From NCBI RefSeq assembly GCF_900114435.1, contig NZ_FOZK01000002.1, positions 1,054,001 through 1,118,000 of the forward strand: 64,000 nucleotides of DNA. Reading direction: 5' to 3'. This document shows positions 8,538-17,625 of this stretch, piece by piece. Below the pieces are notes generated by a model. That model did not search any database. It was not told the DNA's origin and was given only the letters and a program-made list of their open reading frames with translations. A program made the position numbers and the translations under genes. Source of the DNA: Halomicrobium zhouii. GTDB taxonomy: Archaea; Halobacteriota; Halobacteria; Halobacteriales; Haloarculaceae. Every line of letters starts with the position of its first letter. Position 1 is the stretch's first letter.

Positions 8538-8948
8538 GTGGCTGAAACCAAGCGAAGGCGGCCCTGGCTGGCCGCTGCACTGGCGTTACTCTCTCCCGGT
8601 CTCGGACACGTCTATCTCCGCGAGTGGCTTCGGGCCGTCGTCTGGTTTGGACTGATGTTCGCGGCGACGGAACTTCTGGTACCCGTCCCCCCCATGCCGG
8701 CAGAGGTGACGGTGACGTCTGTCCTCGAAGCCTCGCAGATGGCGGCCGAACAGGTCGACGCTCCCAGCCGGCTCGCGCTCTTTGCGATAACCGCGCTCTC
8801 GATGGCCGACGCCTACTGGATCGCGACCCGGGGGAACCGGCAGGCGGCGACCGACGAGGGCGTCTCCTGTCCCCACTGCGGCCGCGAGGTCGACGAGGAC
8901 CTGGAGTTCTGTCACTGGTGTACGACGCGCCTCGAACCCCTTGAGTGA
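8538..8948 (+). CDS. Membrane protein with C-terminal zinc ribbon
   Basis: A 136-aa protein starting at GTG 8538. The N-terminus is basic (KRRRP), then two to three hydrophobic segments: LLSPGLGHVYLREW with following AVVWFGLMFAATELLV, and FAITALSMADAYWI. A C-terminal zinc ribbon, CPHCGREVDEDLEFCHWC, has two CxxC pairs. This layout (small membrane anchor, LSPGLGHxYL motif and cytosolic zinc ribbon) is frequent in haloarchaeal proteins of unknown function. The start is set by the conserved N-terminus and lack of an ATG. Confidence 0.78.
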   Translation: MAETKRRRPWLAAALALLSPGLGHVYLREWLRAVVWFGLMFAATELLVPVPPMPAEVTVTSVLEASQMAAEQVDAPSRLALFAITALSMADAYWIATRGNRQAATDEGVSCPHCGREVDEDLEFCHWCTTRLEPLE

Positions 8949-9186
8949 CCGACAGAGCGACGTCCCGACCGACGGCCTTCGACTGACTGTTCGCCTGTAG
9001 TCGACTGCTGACCTCTAATTATCGTTCAGGATATCACGCGACGGTGATCGTTCCCACTGTTCTCCACGGAAAATTCGCTCGCCGTCCGACGATCCAGCAT
9101 CGACCCACGACAGCCCGGTGCGGTCCGAGTATCGATCCTGAGTATGGGGCACAACGGCTATTTCGGTTCTCGGCAAAGAGCCAGGC

Positions 9187-10953
9187 GTGCTCCAGTTCCC
9201 AGTCGACGCTCCGGGATATCTTCTCCACCTCATCGGGCTGGTGGTGGCCGCCGGTGTCTCGATTGCGGTGGCACGCTGGGTCTCCAGACAGTCCGACGAG
9301 GGCGCCGCGCGGACGATGGTCCTGCTGCTCTGGATCCACGCGACGATGGCTGCGCTCGTCGCCGTCCAGCTGCTCGTCTCGTCGGCGGCCGTCGAGGAAC
9401 TGCTCGTGGGGACCTGGCACGGGCTGTTTCCCGCGAGTGCGCCCGTCTGGCTCGCCTTCGCGATATACTACACCGGTCGAGACCACTGGATGACGGCGCG
9501 GGTCCGGCTCGTTCTCTGGCTGGGCGGCGTCGTCCCGTTCGTCCTCTCGGTGACCGACCCGGCCCACGGACTGATGTTCACCGACTGGACGGTGCAGACC
9601 GAACCGTTCACGTTCCGCTACGCGGCAGTCACGCCGCTCAACGAATCCTTCCTGGTGCTGGCCACGCTGGGCATACTCACCGGATTCGCACTCCTCATCC
9701 GGTTGTCAGTGTTCTCTCGCCGGTCGTCGCGCTGGCAGTCGGCGGCCCTGCTGGCGGGCTTACCCGTCATCCTCCTGCTCGCCATGCTCGCGTACACGCC
9801 GCTCGCTCCGGTCCGGCACTTTCCGTACGGCATCTTCGGCTCGGGCATCTTCGGCGTCCTCGTCGCGGGATCACTCTACCGGACCCGTCTGTTCGCGGTC
9901 GCGCCGCTTGCCAGGGATTCCCTCTTCGACTCCGTCGACGACGCGGTGATCGTCGTGAACACGGACAGGCGCCTCGTCGACTACAACGTTCGCGCACTCG
10001 CCCTCTTTCCCTCGCTCGACGGCGCGATCGGGCGCCAGCTCGACGACGTCTGTCCGGTCCTGGTCGGGTCCACCGACTGGACGCCGGACGTCGGTGACCG
10101 GGGCGACACCGAAGACGCTTCGCCGTTCGTCGGTACCGTCCGTCGATCCGTCGACGGCGAGGCGCGCAGTTTCAACGTCACGACCTCCGAGATCTCCAGA
10201 GGCGGACGTCGGTACGGATACGGTCTCATCGTCAGCGACGTCACGACCCTGGTCGAGTACTCCACGGAACTCGAACGGAAGACCGAACGGCTCGAACAGT
10301 TCGCGTCCGTGCTCTCCCACGACCTCCGGAATCCGCTTTCCGTCGCGATGGGCCGGCTCGAACTCGAACGGGAGGACGGCGACAGCGAACACCTCCGAAA
10401 ATCGCGGGAGGCGCTGGACCGCATCGATACGACCATCGACGACCTGCTGAGGCTCGCCCGGAACGGCGACGCAGTGTCGGACCCGGCTCCCGTCTCGCTC
10501 CGGGGCGTCGCCGCCGACGCCTGGGAGACCTCGGACACCGGCGACGCGACCCTGTCGATCGAGGTCGGCGACCAGTATCGAGTGCTCGCCGACCGTTCTC
10601 GACTCAGAACCCTGCTGGAGAACCTCTTTCGCAACGCAGCCGACCACGGCGGCGACCACGTTACCGTCGGTCGCCTCAGTGCGGGGGCGGACGCCGACCC
10701 GCGATCGGGCTTCTTCGTCGCGGACGACGGCCCCGGCATCCCGGAAGACGATCGCGATGCCGTCTTCGAGTACGGGTACTCCACGGTCGACGAGGGCACC
10801 GGATTCGGGCTCGCCATCGTCCAGTCCATCGCCGACGCCCACGACTGGTCGCTCGCTATCACCGAGAGCAGTGAGAGCGGCGCCAGGTTCGAGGTGACCG
10901 GCGTCACGACGTCAGAAGCTGTCGCCGGTTCGTCGACCGAACCCACCGTCTGA
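9187..10953 (+). CDS. Sensor histidine kinase with 7TM N-terminal domain and PAS domain
   Basis: A 588-aa protein starting at GTG 9187; a TATA-like GCTATTTCG lies about 27 nt upstream, fitting a leaderless mRNA. Residues 1-235 form about seven membrane helices of the histidine-kinase N-terminal 7TM type. Residues 240-355 look like a PAS domain (DSVDDAVIVVNTDRRLVDYN). The phosphoacceptor His is residue 378 in LSHDLRNPLS. The ATPase domain shows an N-box NLFRNAADHG, G1 DDGPGIPED and G2 GTGFGLAIV. No receiver gene is adjacent, so the partner and signal are unknown. Confidence 0.9.
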   Translation: MLQFPVDAPGYLLHLIGLVVAAGVSIAVARWVSRQSDEGAARTMVLLLWIHATMAALVAVQLLVSSAAVEELLVGTWHGLFPASAPVWLAFAIYYTGRDHWMTARVRLVLWLGGVVPFVLSVTDPAHGLMFTDWTVQTEPFTFRYAAVTPLNESFLVLATLGILTGFALLIRLSVFSRRSSRWQSAALLAGLPVILLLAMLAYTPLAPVRHFPYGIFGSGIFGVLVAGSLYRTRLFAVAPLARDSLFDSVDDAVIVVNTDRRLVDYNVRALALFPSLDGAIGRQLDDVCPVLVGSTDWTPDVGDRGDTEDASPFVGTVRRSVDGEARSFNVTTSEISRGGRRYGYGLIVSDVTTLVEYSTELERKTERLEQFASVLSHDLRNPLSVAMGRLELEREDGDSEHLRKSREALDRIDTTIDDLLRLARNGDAVSDPAPVSLRGVAADAWETSDTGDATLSIEVGDQYRVLADRSRLRTLLENLFRNAADHGGDHVTVGRLSAGADADPRSGFFVADDGPGIPEDDRDAVFEYGYSTVDEGTGFGLAIVQSIADAHDWSLAITESSESGARFEVTGVTTSEAVAGSSTEPTV

Positions 10954-11103
10954 GCCAGTAGGAACACCGACTGAGGCGTGTCGTCAGGAAGCGGGACGGC
11001 ACCGATCGCGTTCGGACGAGTATCGATGACCCAGGCGATTGGCGTTCGCTCGCCATCCTTCACTGGGGGGAAAACCGCTGTGCAGCTCTCGGACGGGGAA
11101 CCG

Positions 11104-12270
11104 CTACTTCTCGATGATCGACTCTTCGACGGCCTCGCCGAAGTGCCGTGCGGCATCCTCGAGGTAGACGAGGATTTCATCGCCGGCTTCGAGGTCGGTG
11201 ACGGCCTTGCGCCCGTCACGTGTCCGGATCTTGATGGTCTCGGCGTTCTGGAGGAGCGTCTCGATGCGGTCCCCGCCCTCTGTCTCTGCCTGGACGCGGA
11301 ACATCGGGCGCTTCTCTATCTTGGCGCGACCGACGATAGCCTCGCGGGTGTTGCCGTTCGCGTCGACGACCTGGACCTCGTCGCCACTCTGGAGCTCGGA
11401 GAGGTACTTCGTGCCGCCGTCGGGCGTGCGGACGTAGGCGTGAACCGCGCCGGCGTTGACGCGGAAGGGGCGGGAGGCGACGTAGGGGGACTCGGCGGTC
11501 TCGGCGTGGACGAAGAAGAGCCCGCGGGCCATCGAGCCGACGAGCATTCCCTCGTCGTGTTCCATGAGGTTGCCGGTGTCGATACAGACGCGGTCGGCCG
11601 AGCCGGTCTGCTCGACGTCGGTGACCTCGGCCCACTGCATGTCCAGGGTCTCACGGCCCATCTCGTCGCGGACCTCGACGGTGCGGCGGATCTCGTCTGG
11701 GTCGTCAGAGTCGAGCAAGACGCCGTCGGCGCCGATTTCGAGCGTCTCGTAGGCGGTGCGGGCGTCCTCGGCCGTCTGGACGCCGGTGATGAGTTCGGTC
11801 TCCTCGCCGACGCGGGCGATGAGGTTCTCCAGGGGGATGATCTGCCAGTCGTCGCCGATGACGATGGTGAACGCTGACTCGTCGGCGACGGCCTCGGCGA
11901 ACTCCTCGTACTCCTTGCCGCGGATCCGGACGTAACCGCCCTGTGGGGTGGCGCTGTCCTGGCGGAGCGCCGAGAGATCCGCCGAACCGGAGAAGTCGTT
12001 GGGGAGGTCGACGGTCCCGTCGCCCTCGCCGTCCTTGCCGACGATGGTGGCGTCGGCATCGACGTCGGCGGCCTCGGCGTCCATCACGTGGACGTCGCCG
12101 CTGGAGAAGGCGGCCACGTTGACTTCGCCCAGATCCCGCACGCGGTCGACGTCGACCTCGTCGACGAGGACCCAGTCGACGCCGGCCTCCAGGCCGGCGG
12201 TGATGCGTCGCTTCCTGGCCTCCCAGTCGCCGACGGAGCTGTCGGCCTTGAGCCACACGGATCGTGTCAT
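11104..12270 (-). CDS. aroB': 3-dehydroquinate synthase II
   Basis: A 388-aa protein of the archaeal DHQ synthase II family, unrelated to bacterial AroB. It oxidatively deaminates 2-amino-3,7-dideoxy-D-threo-hept-6-ulosonate with NAD and cyclises it to 3-dehydroquinate. Recognised from the MTRSVWLKAD start, the TAGLEAGVDWVLVDEVDV strand, the GADGVLLDSDDP and VCIDTGNLMEHDEGMLVGS segments, and FRVNAGAVHAYV. Length is normal. Its substrate is made by the aldolase-type enzyme encoded at 14656-15462, and its product is used by AroD. It lies 48 nt after the SDR gene on the same strand. Confidence 0.95.
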   Translation of the reverse strand: MTRSVWLKADSSVGDWEARKRRITAGLEAGVDWVLVDEVDVDRVRDLGEVNVAAFSSGDVHVMDAEAADVDADATIVGKDGEGDGTVDLPNDFSGSADLSALRQDSATPQGGYVRIRGKEYEEFAEAVADESAFTIVIGDDWQIIPLENLIARVGEETELITGVQTAEDARTAYETLEIGADGVLLDSDDPDEIRRTVEVRDEMGRETLDMQWAEVTDVEQTGSADRVCIDTGNLMEHDEGMLVGSMARGLFFVHAETAESPYVASRPFRVNAGAVHAYVRTPDGGTKYLSELQSGDEVQVVDANGNTREAIVGRAKIEKRPMFRVQAETEGGDRIETLLQNAETIKIRTRDGRKAVTDLEAGDEILVYLEDAARHFGEAVEESIIEK

Positions 12271-12318
12271 AGCACCACGTCTGCAGCGGCGGGGCTTGAA
12301 CGTGGCGGATCCCAGGGA

Positions 12319-13107
12319 TCAACAGACGTGCCAGCCGCCGTCGACGTGGAGGAGTTCGCCGGTGGTGTAGCCGGCGGCGTCGCTGGCGAGATAGCAGATG
12401 GCCGGCGCGACATCGGCCGGGGTGCCGGCCCGTCCCATCGGGACGTCCTTCAGGAACCCGTCGGAGTCGACGGACTCCTGTGCCTCCTCGGTCCACCCCT
12501 CGAGGAACTCCGTCGCGATCTGTCCGGGCGCGACGGCGTTGACCCGGACGCCCGTCTCGGCCAGGTCGAGGGCGGCGCCGCGGGTGAGCATCCGGACCGC
12601 GCCCTTGGTCGCGTCGTAGCCAACCTGGCCGTACTGGGCGTACGTCGAGCTGATGGAGGCGGTGTTGACGACACACCCAGGCTCGTCCCGGTCGAGCATG
12701 TCGTTGGCGGCGACCTGCGTCCCGAGCATGACGCCCCTGGCGTTGACGCGCAACATCGCGTCGAAGTCGTCCACGTCGAGGTCCCTGATCCCGCCGCCGG
12801 CGAACAGCGCGGCGTTGTTGACCATCACGTCGACGCCGCCGAGCTCGCGTGCGGCCGCGACGACGCTCTCGACGTCGTCAGAGTCCGAGACGTCGGTCTC
12901 CACGTACTCCGCAGTCCCACCGCGCTCGCGGATCAGTTCGTGAGTCGCTACTTCGGCGTCCAGATCCTTCGGCTCCTCGCGGATGTCGGCGACGACGACG
13001 GTGGCACCCGCATCGCCGAAAGCGATAGCCGTCGCACGCCCGATGCCGGAACTCCCACCGGTCACGATCACCGTCTCGCCGTCGAAGTCGAACGCCGCGT
13101 CTCCCAT
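12319..13107 (-). CDS. SDR-family NAD(P)-dependent oxidoreductase
   Basis: A 262-aa classical short-chain dehydrogenase/reductase. Seen: nucleotide-binding TGGSSGIG near residue 16, acidic VVVADIRE at the end of strand 2, NNAA after strand 4, catalytic Ser in ASISS, and a YDATKGA triad segment (Tyr-x3-Lys). The C-terminus has the family-typical LHVDGGWHV. An aspartate after strand 2 suggests NAD rather than NADP; substrate unknown. The ATG at 13107 is chosen because the Rossmann strand follows closely; the longer in-frame start adds a non-conserved segment. It may share a transcript with the DHQ synthase gene 48 nt downstream. Confidence 0.9.
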   Translation of the reverse strand: MGDAAFDFDGETVIVTGGSSGIGRATAIAFGDAGATVVVADIREEPKDLDAEVATHELIRERGGTAEYVETDVSDSDDVESVVAAARELGGVDVMVNNAALFAGGGIRDLDVDDFDAMLRVNARGVMLGTQVAANDMLDRDEPGCVVNTASISSTYAQYGQVGYDATKGAVRMLTRGAALDLAETGVRVNAVAPGQIATEFLEGWTEEAQESVDSDGFLKDVPMGRAGTPADVAPAICYLASDAAGYTTGELLHVDGGWHVC

Positions 13108-13254
13108 AGCCGAGAACAGGACTCTCGGTACCAAAACGGTGGTGCCCGGCACTGACGCCGCGACTTTACCTCGAAACACGTCTCGAATCGGGGCCAGTCA
13201 CTTTCAGATATCGTGCGTAATAATTACGGTGCTGGTCCTACTGACTAGCGATAG

Positions 13255-14586
13255 ATGCCAGATAGCACGGTGTTCGCCGTGGCAAGTGCCAAGGGAGGCG
13301 TCGGTAAAACGACGACCAGTATCAATCTTGGAACCGCACTTGCCGCCCGGGACCTCGACGTCGTCGTCGTGGAACTGGATCTCGCGATGGCGAACGTCGT
13401 GGACTTCCTCTCGCTCGACTTCGACGACGGGGCCGACCCGTCGATGCACGACGTCCTCGCTGGCGACGTCCCAGTGACGGCGGCCCTCTACGACGCCCCC
13501 GGCGGCGCGACAGTCGCACCCAGCGGCACCGCGCTCGACGCACTCGACGCCATCGACATGAGCCACCTTCCGGACGCCATCGAGACGCTCCGGGACCGCT
13601 TCGACGTCGTCGTCCTCGACACCGGCGCCGGCGTCAACAGCGCGACGACGACGGCCGTCTCGGTGGCCGACGAGACCATCCTCGTCTCCACGCCGCGGGT
13701 CGCCTCCGTCAGGGACACGGAGAAGACCCGCACCATCGTCGAGAAGCGCGGCGGCGACGTCGCCGGCCTCGTCCTCACGCAGGACGGGACCGGATCCTCG
13801 CCCGGGTCCGACCGCCTCGCCGGGTTCCTGGAGGTTCCCCTGCTCTGTACGGTCCCCCAGGACGCGTCTATCCACGAGTCACAGGACGCCGGCGTGCCCG
13901 TTGTCGAACGGCTCCCCGACTGTGACGCGGCCCGAGCGTACACCGAGGGCGCCGCAGCGCTCGCCGAGTCGCGACTCGAACCCGACGCCCCCGAGGAGTC
14001 GGCTGCCGCGGAATCCGAAACGGTCGTCGGCGGAGCCCCCGAGAGAGACGACTCCGGCGCCCACGCTCCGCCGGCCACGTCATCCACGGATTCCGGGTCT
14101 GCCGGTTCAGACTCCGAGGTCGAGCCGACCGGATCTGCCTCCCGTGCGGAGTCGACCGACGAACCCGACCAACCGACCGACGAACCCGACCAACCGACCG
14201 ACGAACTGGAGACCGCACCGCCGTCGAAGGAGACGCTGGAAGCCGACGGGTGGACGTTCCCCGGCGCCGGCGACACCGAGACCACCGACGAACCCGACCG
14301 CCCGGAGATCGACGTCGTGAGTCGCGAACGGGCGAACCGGGCCGTCCGCCCGCTCACCTCCGACGGCGGCGACGCGTCGTACCTCGACGTGGACTCTGAC
14401 GACCAGTCGACAGAGGACGCTAACTCTGCCCAGAAAGACGTCAGGACCTCGGACGATGCACCAGCGTCGGACGAATCAGACGGGGAGAACCCGGAAGCCG
14501 CGGACGACGCCGACGAGAACCCGGACGACGAATCCCCCGACTCGCTGGCCGGCCGGGTCACGGCGCTCCTTCGCCGTTCCGGGTAG
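13255..14586 (+). CDS. MinD/ParA-family ATPase with long acidic C-terminal tail
   Basis: A 443-aa protein. Residues 1-235 are a MinD-type P-loop ATPase with the deviant Walker A (K13 followed by GGVGKTT) and a switch DTGAG. Residues 236-443 are a low-complexity acidic tail rich in Ser, Asp, Glu and Pro, with two perfect 21-nt DNA repeats (14161-14181, 14182-14202) encoding EPDQPTD. A more ordered patch GWTFPGAGD and a basic amphipathic end (AGRVTALLRRSG) could be partner or membrane contacts. Haloferax MinD4, which positions motility and chemosensory arrays, also has a C-terminal extension, but orthology is not shown. Confidence 0.85.
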   Translation: MPDSTVFAVASAKGGVGKTTTSINLGTALAARDLDVVVVELDLAMANVVDFLSLDFDDGADPSMHDVLAGDVPVTAALYDAPGGATVAPSGTALDALDAIDMSHLPDAIETLRDRFDVVVLDTGAGVNSATTTAVSVADETILVSTPRVASVRDTEKTRTIVEKRGGDVAGLVLTQDGTGSSPGSDRLAGFLEVPLLCTVPQDASIHESQDAGVPVVERLPDCDAARAYTEGAAALAESRLEPDAPEESAAAESETVVGGAPERDDSGAHAPPATSSTDSGSAGSDSEVEPTGSASRAESTDEPDQPTDEPDQPTDELETAPPSKETLEADGWTFPGAGDTETTDEPDRPEIDVVSRERANRAVRPLTSDGGDASYLDVDSDDQSTEDANSAQKDVRTSDDAPASDESDGENPEAADDADENPDDESPDSLAGRVTALLRRSG

Positions 14587-14655
14587 CTATTCGCGAGGTC
14601 CTTCGTAGCGACCAACGTTCTTTCGCGACGTCAAAACAGCAAGCAGCAGAACGTC

Positions 14656-15462
14656 TCAGGCTTCGACGGTGAGTCCGACCTCTCGCAGCGCGTCGGCGGC
14701 CTCCGCGTCGTCGTGGACGACCTTGGAGACGGCCTGCGTGATCGCGCGCGGGTCCTCGTGCTGGAAGATAGAGCGGCCCATCGAGACGCCGGCGCCGCCG
14801 GCGTCCATCGCGCCGCGGACCATGTCGAGGGTCTCCTCGTCGGTGCCGCGCGAACCGCCGGCGATGACGACCGGGAGCGACGTCGACTCGACGACGCGCT
14901 CGAAGGTCTCCGGTGAGCCACTGTAGGCGGTCTTGACGACGTCGGCGCCGAGTTCCTCGCCCAGGCGCACGGCGTGGCCCAGGTCCTCGGCGAACAGTTC
15001 CGGGTCGTCGTCGCGGACGTCGTGGCCGCGCGCGTACGTCATCGCGAGGACGGGGAGGCCGTAGCGCTGGGCGGCGCTGGTGACCTCCGAGAGGCCCGTG
15101 ATCTGGTCGGGTTCGTGGTCGGAGCCGACGTTGATGTGGAACGAGACGGCGTCGGCGCCGGCGCGGATGGCGTCCTCGACGGTGCCGGTCGGACGCTTGT
15201 CGGCCTCGTCGGGGCCGATGGTCGTCGAGCCGTTGAGGTGGACGATGTAGCCCGCGCCGCCGAGGTTGGGGTGGACCCGATCCGCGACGCCGCGCTGGGT
15301 GAGGACGGCGTCGGCGCCCCCGTCGGTGATGTCCGAGACTGTCGATTCGAGGTCCACGAGACCGTCCACTGCGCCCATCGTGACGCCGTGGTCCATCGGG
15401 ACGACGAGGTACTTCCCGCCTGTCCCGATCCGGTCGAGTCGTGCAGATTTGCCAGCGGTCAT
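14656..15462 (-). CDS. 2-amino-3,7-dideoxy-D-threo-hept-6-ulosonate synthase (class I FBP aldolase family)
   Basis: A 268-aa DhnA/FbaB-type TIM-barrel. It is expected to condense 6-deoxy-5-ketofructose-1-phosphate with aspartate semialdehyde, the first step of the archaeal shikimate route. Some haloarchaeal genes of this family are labelled fructose-bisphosphate aldolase. Seen: VVPMDHGVTMG, an MTYARG strand, Schiff-base Lys region GADVVKTAYSG, phosphate-binding IAGGSRG and GVSMGRSIFQ. The ATG at 15462 starts MTAGKSARLDRI. It is the last gene of the trpCBA operon, 26 nt after trpA. Context with DHQ synthase II favours the ADH synthase role. Confidence 0.88.
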   Translation of the reverse strand: MTAGKSARLDRIGTGGKYLVVPMDHGVTMGAVDGLVDLESTVSDITDGGADAVLTQRGVADRVHPNLGGAGYIVHLNGSTTIGPDEADKRPTGTVEDAIRAGADAVSFHINVGSDHEPDQITGLSEVTSAAQRYGLPVLAMTYARGHDVRDDDPELFAEDLGHAVRLGEELGADVVKTAYSGSPETFERVVESTSLPVVIAGGSRGTDEETLDMVRGAMDAGGAGVSMGRSIFQHEDPRAITQAVSKVVHDDAEAADALREVGLTVEA

Positions 15463-15488
15463 GTTGTGATAGAGTGTGGCAAGTACGA

Positions 15489-16319
15489 TTATTTGTGTTC
15501 CGGTTGCGGCCGTTCCCGTCCGCCGCGGAGCGCACCGTCTTTCAGTTCCCGCGCCTTCGCTTCGAGGCGGTCGGCGACGTCCGCGACGGCGTCGCCGTTC
15601 TCGTGGCCCTCGGCGATGATGTCGACCAGCGCGCTGCCGACGATGACGCCGTCGGCGCCCGCCGAGACGATCCGCTCGGCGTGGTCGCCGGTCTTGATGC
15701 CGAAGCCGACGGCCTTCGGGACGTCCCACTGGGACAGTCGGGCCAGCGACTGTTCGGTGTGGTCCGAGACGTCGTCGCGCGCGCCCGTCACGCCCAGGCG
15801 AGCCTGGACGTAGACGTAGCCCGAGACGTGCTCCATCATTCGTTCGAGGCGCTCGCCCTCGGTCGTCGGCGCGACGATGAACACCAGGTCGAGGCCGAAC
15901 TCGTCGCAGGCCGCCCGGAGCGGTCCCGCCTCTTCGGCGGGGAGGTCGGGCACGACGAAGCCCTGGATACCGACCTCGGCTGCTTTCTCGACGAAGGGCC
16001 GGGGCCCTTCACCAGATCCGTACTGGTAGATCAGGTTGTAGTAGGTCATACAGACCAGCGGCACGTCGACGTCCAGGTCTTCGACGAACTCGAAGAATCG
16101 CTCGGGCGTCATGCCCGCTTCCAGCGACCGGACGACGGCCTCCTGGATGGTCGGCCCCTCGGCGATGGGCTCCGAGAACGGCAGGCCGAGTTCGACGACG
16201 TCGGCGCCGCCGCGGGCCAGCGCTTCGACGTACTCGATGGACGAGTCGTAGTCCGGGTCGCCCGCCGCGAGGTACGGGACGAAGGCGGGTTCGTCGGCGA
16301 AGACCTGCTCCAGGCTCAT
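15489..16319 (-). CDS. trpA: Tryptophan synthase alpha subunit
   Basis: A 276-aa TIM-barrel. It cleaves indole-3-glycerol phosphate to indole and glyceraldehyde-3-phosphate in the TrpA2B2 complex. Seen: catalytic Glu in [11 protein letters not shown], catalytic Asp in the FVVPDLP strand, [11 protein letters not shown], and phosphate-binding GFGIKTG and [10 protein letters not shown]. The ATG at 16319 has a strong Shine-Dalgarno GGAGGTGAG 7 nt upstream. The start also overlaps the stop of a 21-codon ORF (ATGA), so translation may be coupled. The C-terminal tail ([12 protein letters not shown]) is longer and more basic than usual. Confidence 0.97.
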   Translation of the reverse strand: MSLEQVFADEPAFVPYLAAGDPDYDSSIEYVEALARGGADVVELGLPFSEPIAEGPTIQEAVVRSLEAGMTPERFFEFVEDLDVDVPLVCMTYYNLIYQYGSGEGPRPFVEKAAEVGIQGFVVPDLPAEEAGPLRAACDEFGLDLVFIVAPTTEGERLERMMEHVSGYVYVQARLGVTGARDDVSDHTEQSLARLSQWDVPKAVGFGIKTGDHAERIVSAGADGVIVGSALVDIIAEGHENGDAVADVADRLEAKARELKDGALRGGRERPQPEHK

Positions 16320-16381
16320 CGGCTCTCACCTCCGGTGAGAACGATGAGGTCGAAGCGCGTTCCGCGTGCTTCGGAACTCAT
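16316..16381 (-). CDS. Possible 21-aa minicistron between trpB and trpA
   Basis: The 59-nt gap between trpB and trpA is filled by an ORF of 21 codons plus stop. Its ATG overlaps the trpB stop (ATGA at 16378-16381) and its TGA overlaps the trpA start (ATGA at 16316-16319). The peptide starts [10 protein letters not shown] and ends TGGESR; the GGE codons are the Shine-Dalgarno sequence of trpA. It may be translated only to carry ribosomes from trpB to trpA, or may be chance. No known family. Confidence 0.45.
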   Translation of the reverse strand: MSSEARGTRFDLIVLTGGESR

Positions 16382-17625
16382 AGGCCACCTCCGACTTCGC
16401 GGAAGACGGAGAGGTCGGGCGCCGAGTCGAGGTCACGCTTCGACGTCTCCTCGATGACGGTCTCCAGGTCCTTGTCGCCGCGGCCGGAGACGTTGACGAC
16501 GACGGAGTCGCCGAGCTCGTCGTGGTGCTCGTGGAGGAACCCGAGCGCGTGACTCGACTCCAGCGCGGGGATGATCCCCTCCTCCTGCGAGAGGCGGTGG
16601 AAGGCGTCGAGCGCCGCGTCGTCGTCCACGTTGACGGCCTGGACTCGCTTCTCGTCGACGAGGTGGGCGAGTTCCGGGCCGACGCCTGCGTAGTCCAGGC
16701 CCGCCGAGACGCTGTGGGACTCCATGATCTGGCCGTGAGAGTCCTGGAGGAGCTTGGTGCGCGCGCCGTGGAGGACGCCCTCGTCGCCCGTCGACAGCGA
16801 CGCGGAGTTGGGGGCGACGCCCTTCTCCTCGTCCACCGAGAGCGAGGAGCCGCCGGCCTCGACGGCGTAGAGGTCGACCCCTTCGTCGTCGACGAAGTTC
16901 GCGAACGCGCCCATCGTGTTCGACCCGCCGCCGGCGCAGGCGAGCACCGAGTCGGGCAGGGAACCGATCTTTTCCTGCGCCTGCTCCCTGGCTTCCTCGC
17001 TGATGACGGCCTGGAAGTCCCGGACCATCGCGGGGAAGGGAGCCGGGCCGACGACGCTCCCGATGACGTAGTGGGTCGTCTCGACGGTGGTCGCCCAGTC
17101 CCGCATCGTCTCCGAGATGGCCTCCTTGAGCGTGCCCCGTCCCGTCGTCACCGGATTGACCTCGGCACCGTTGATCCGCATCCGGAAGACGTTGGGTCGC
17201 TGGCGGGCGATGTCGGTCTCGCCCATGTATATCTCGCAGGGCATCCCGAGGTGGGCACACGCCATCGCCGTCGCGGTGCCGTGCTGGCCCGCGCCCGTCT
17301 CGGCGATGATGCGCTCCTTGCCCATGTACTTCGCCAGCAGGACCTGCCCGAGGGCGTTGTTGAGCTTGTGGGCGCCGCCGTGGACCAGGTCCTCGCGCTT
17401 GAGGTAGACGTCGGTGTCGTAGCGCTCGGAGAGCTGTTCGGCGTACTGCAGCGGCGTGGGGCGCCCGCCGAAGTCCGCCAGCCGCTCGCGGAACTCGTCC
17501 ACGAAACCGTCCTCGTTGTCGAGCACGTACCGCTCGTACGCGTCGGTCAGTTCTTCGATGGCGGGCATCAGCGCCTCTGGGACGTACTGGCCGCCGTAGT
17601 CGCCGAAGGTGGATTCGCTACTCAT
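16378..17625 (-). CDS. trpB: Tryptophan synthase beta subunit
   Basis: A 415-aa PLP enzyme of fold type II. It joins indole, channelled from TrpA, with serine to make tryptophan. Seen: N-terminal [26 protein letters not shown] with the PLP lysine, AETGAGQHG with the catalytic Glu, and the phosphate-binding CAGGGSN glycine loop. Length fits the TrpB1 type that pairs with TrpA. Its ATG lies inside the end of trpC (4-nt ATGA overlap), and its own stop overlaps the start of a 21-codon ORF before trpA. Confidence 0.98.
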   Translation of the reverse strand: MSSESTFGDYGGQYVPEALMPAIEELTDAYERYVLDNEDGFVDEFRERLADFGGRPTPLQYAEQLSERYDTDVYLKREDLVHGGAHKLNNALGQVLLAKYMGKERIIAETGAGQHGTATAMACAHLGMPCEIYMGETDIARQRPNVFRMRINGAEVNPVTTGRGTLKEAISETMRDWATTVETTHYVIGSVVGPAPFPAMVRDFQAVISEEAREQAQEKIGSLPDSVLACAGGGSNTMGAFANFVDDEGVDLYAVEAGGSSLSVDEEKGVAPNSASLSTGDEGVLHGARTKLLQDSHGQIMESHSVSAGLDYAGVGPELAHLVDEKRVQAVNVDDDAALDAFHRLSQEEGIIPALESSHALGFLHEHHDELGDSVVVNVSGRGDKDLETVIEETSKRDLDSAPDLSVFREVGGGL

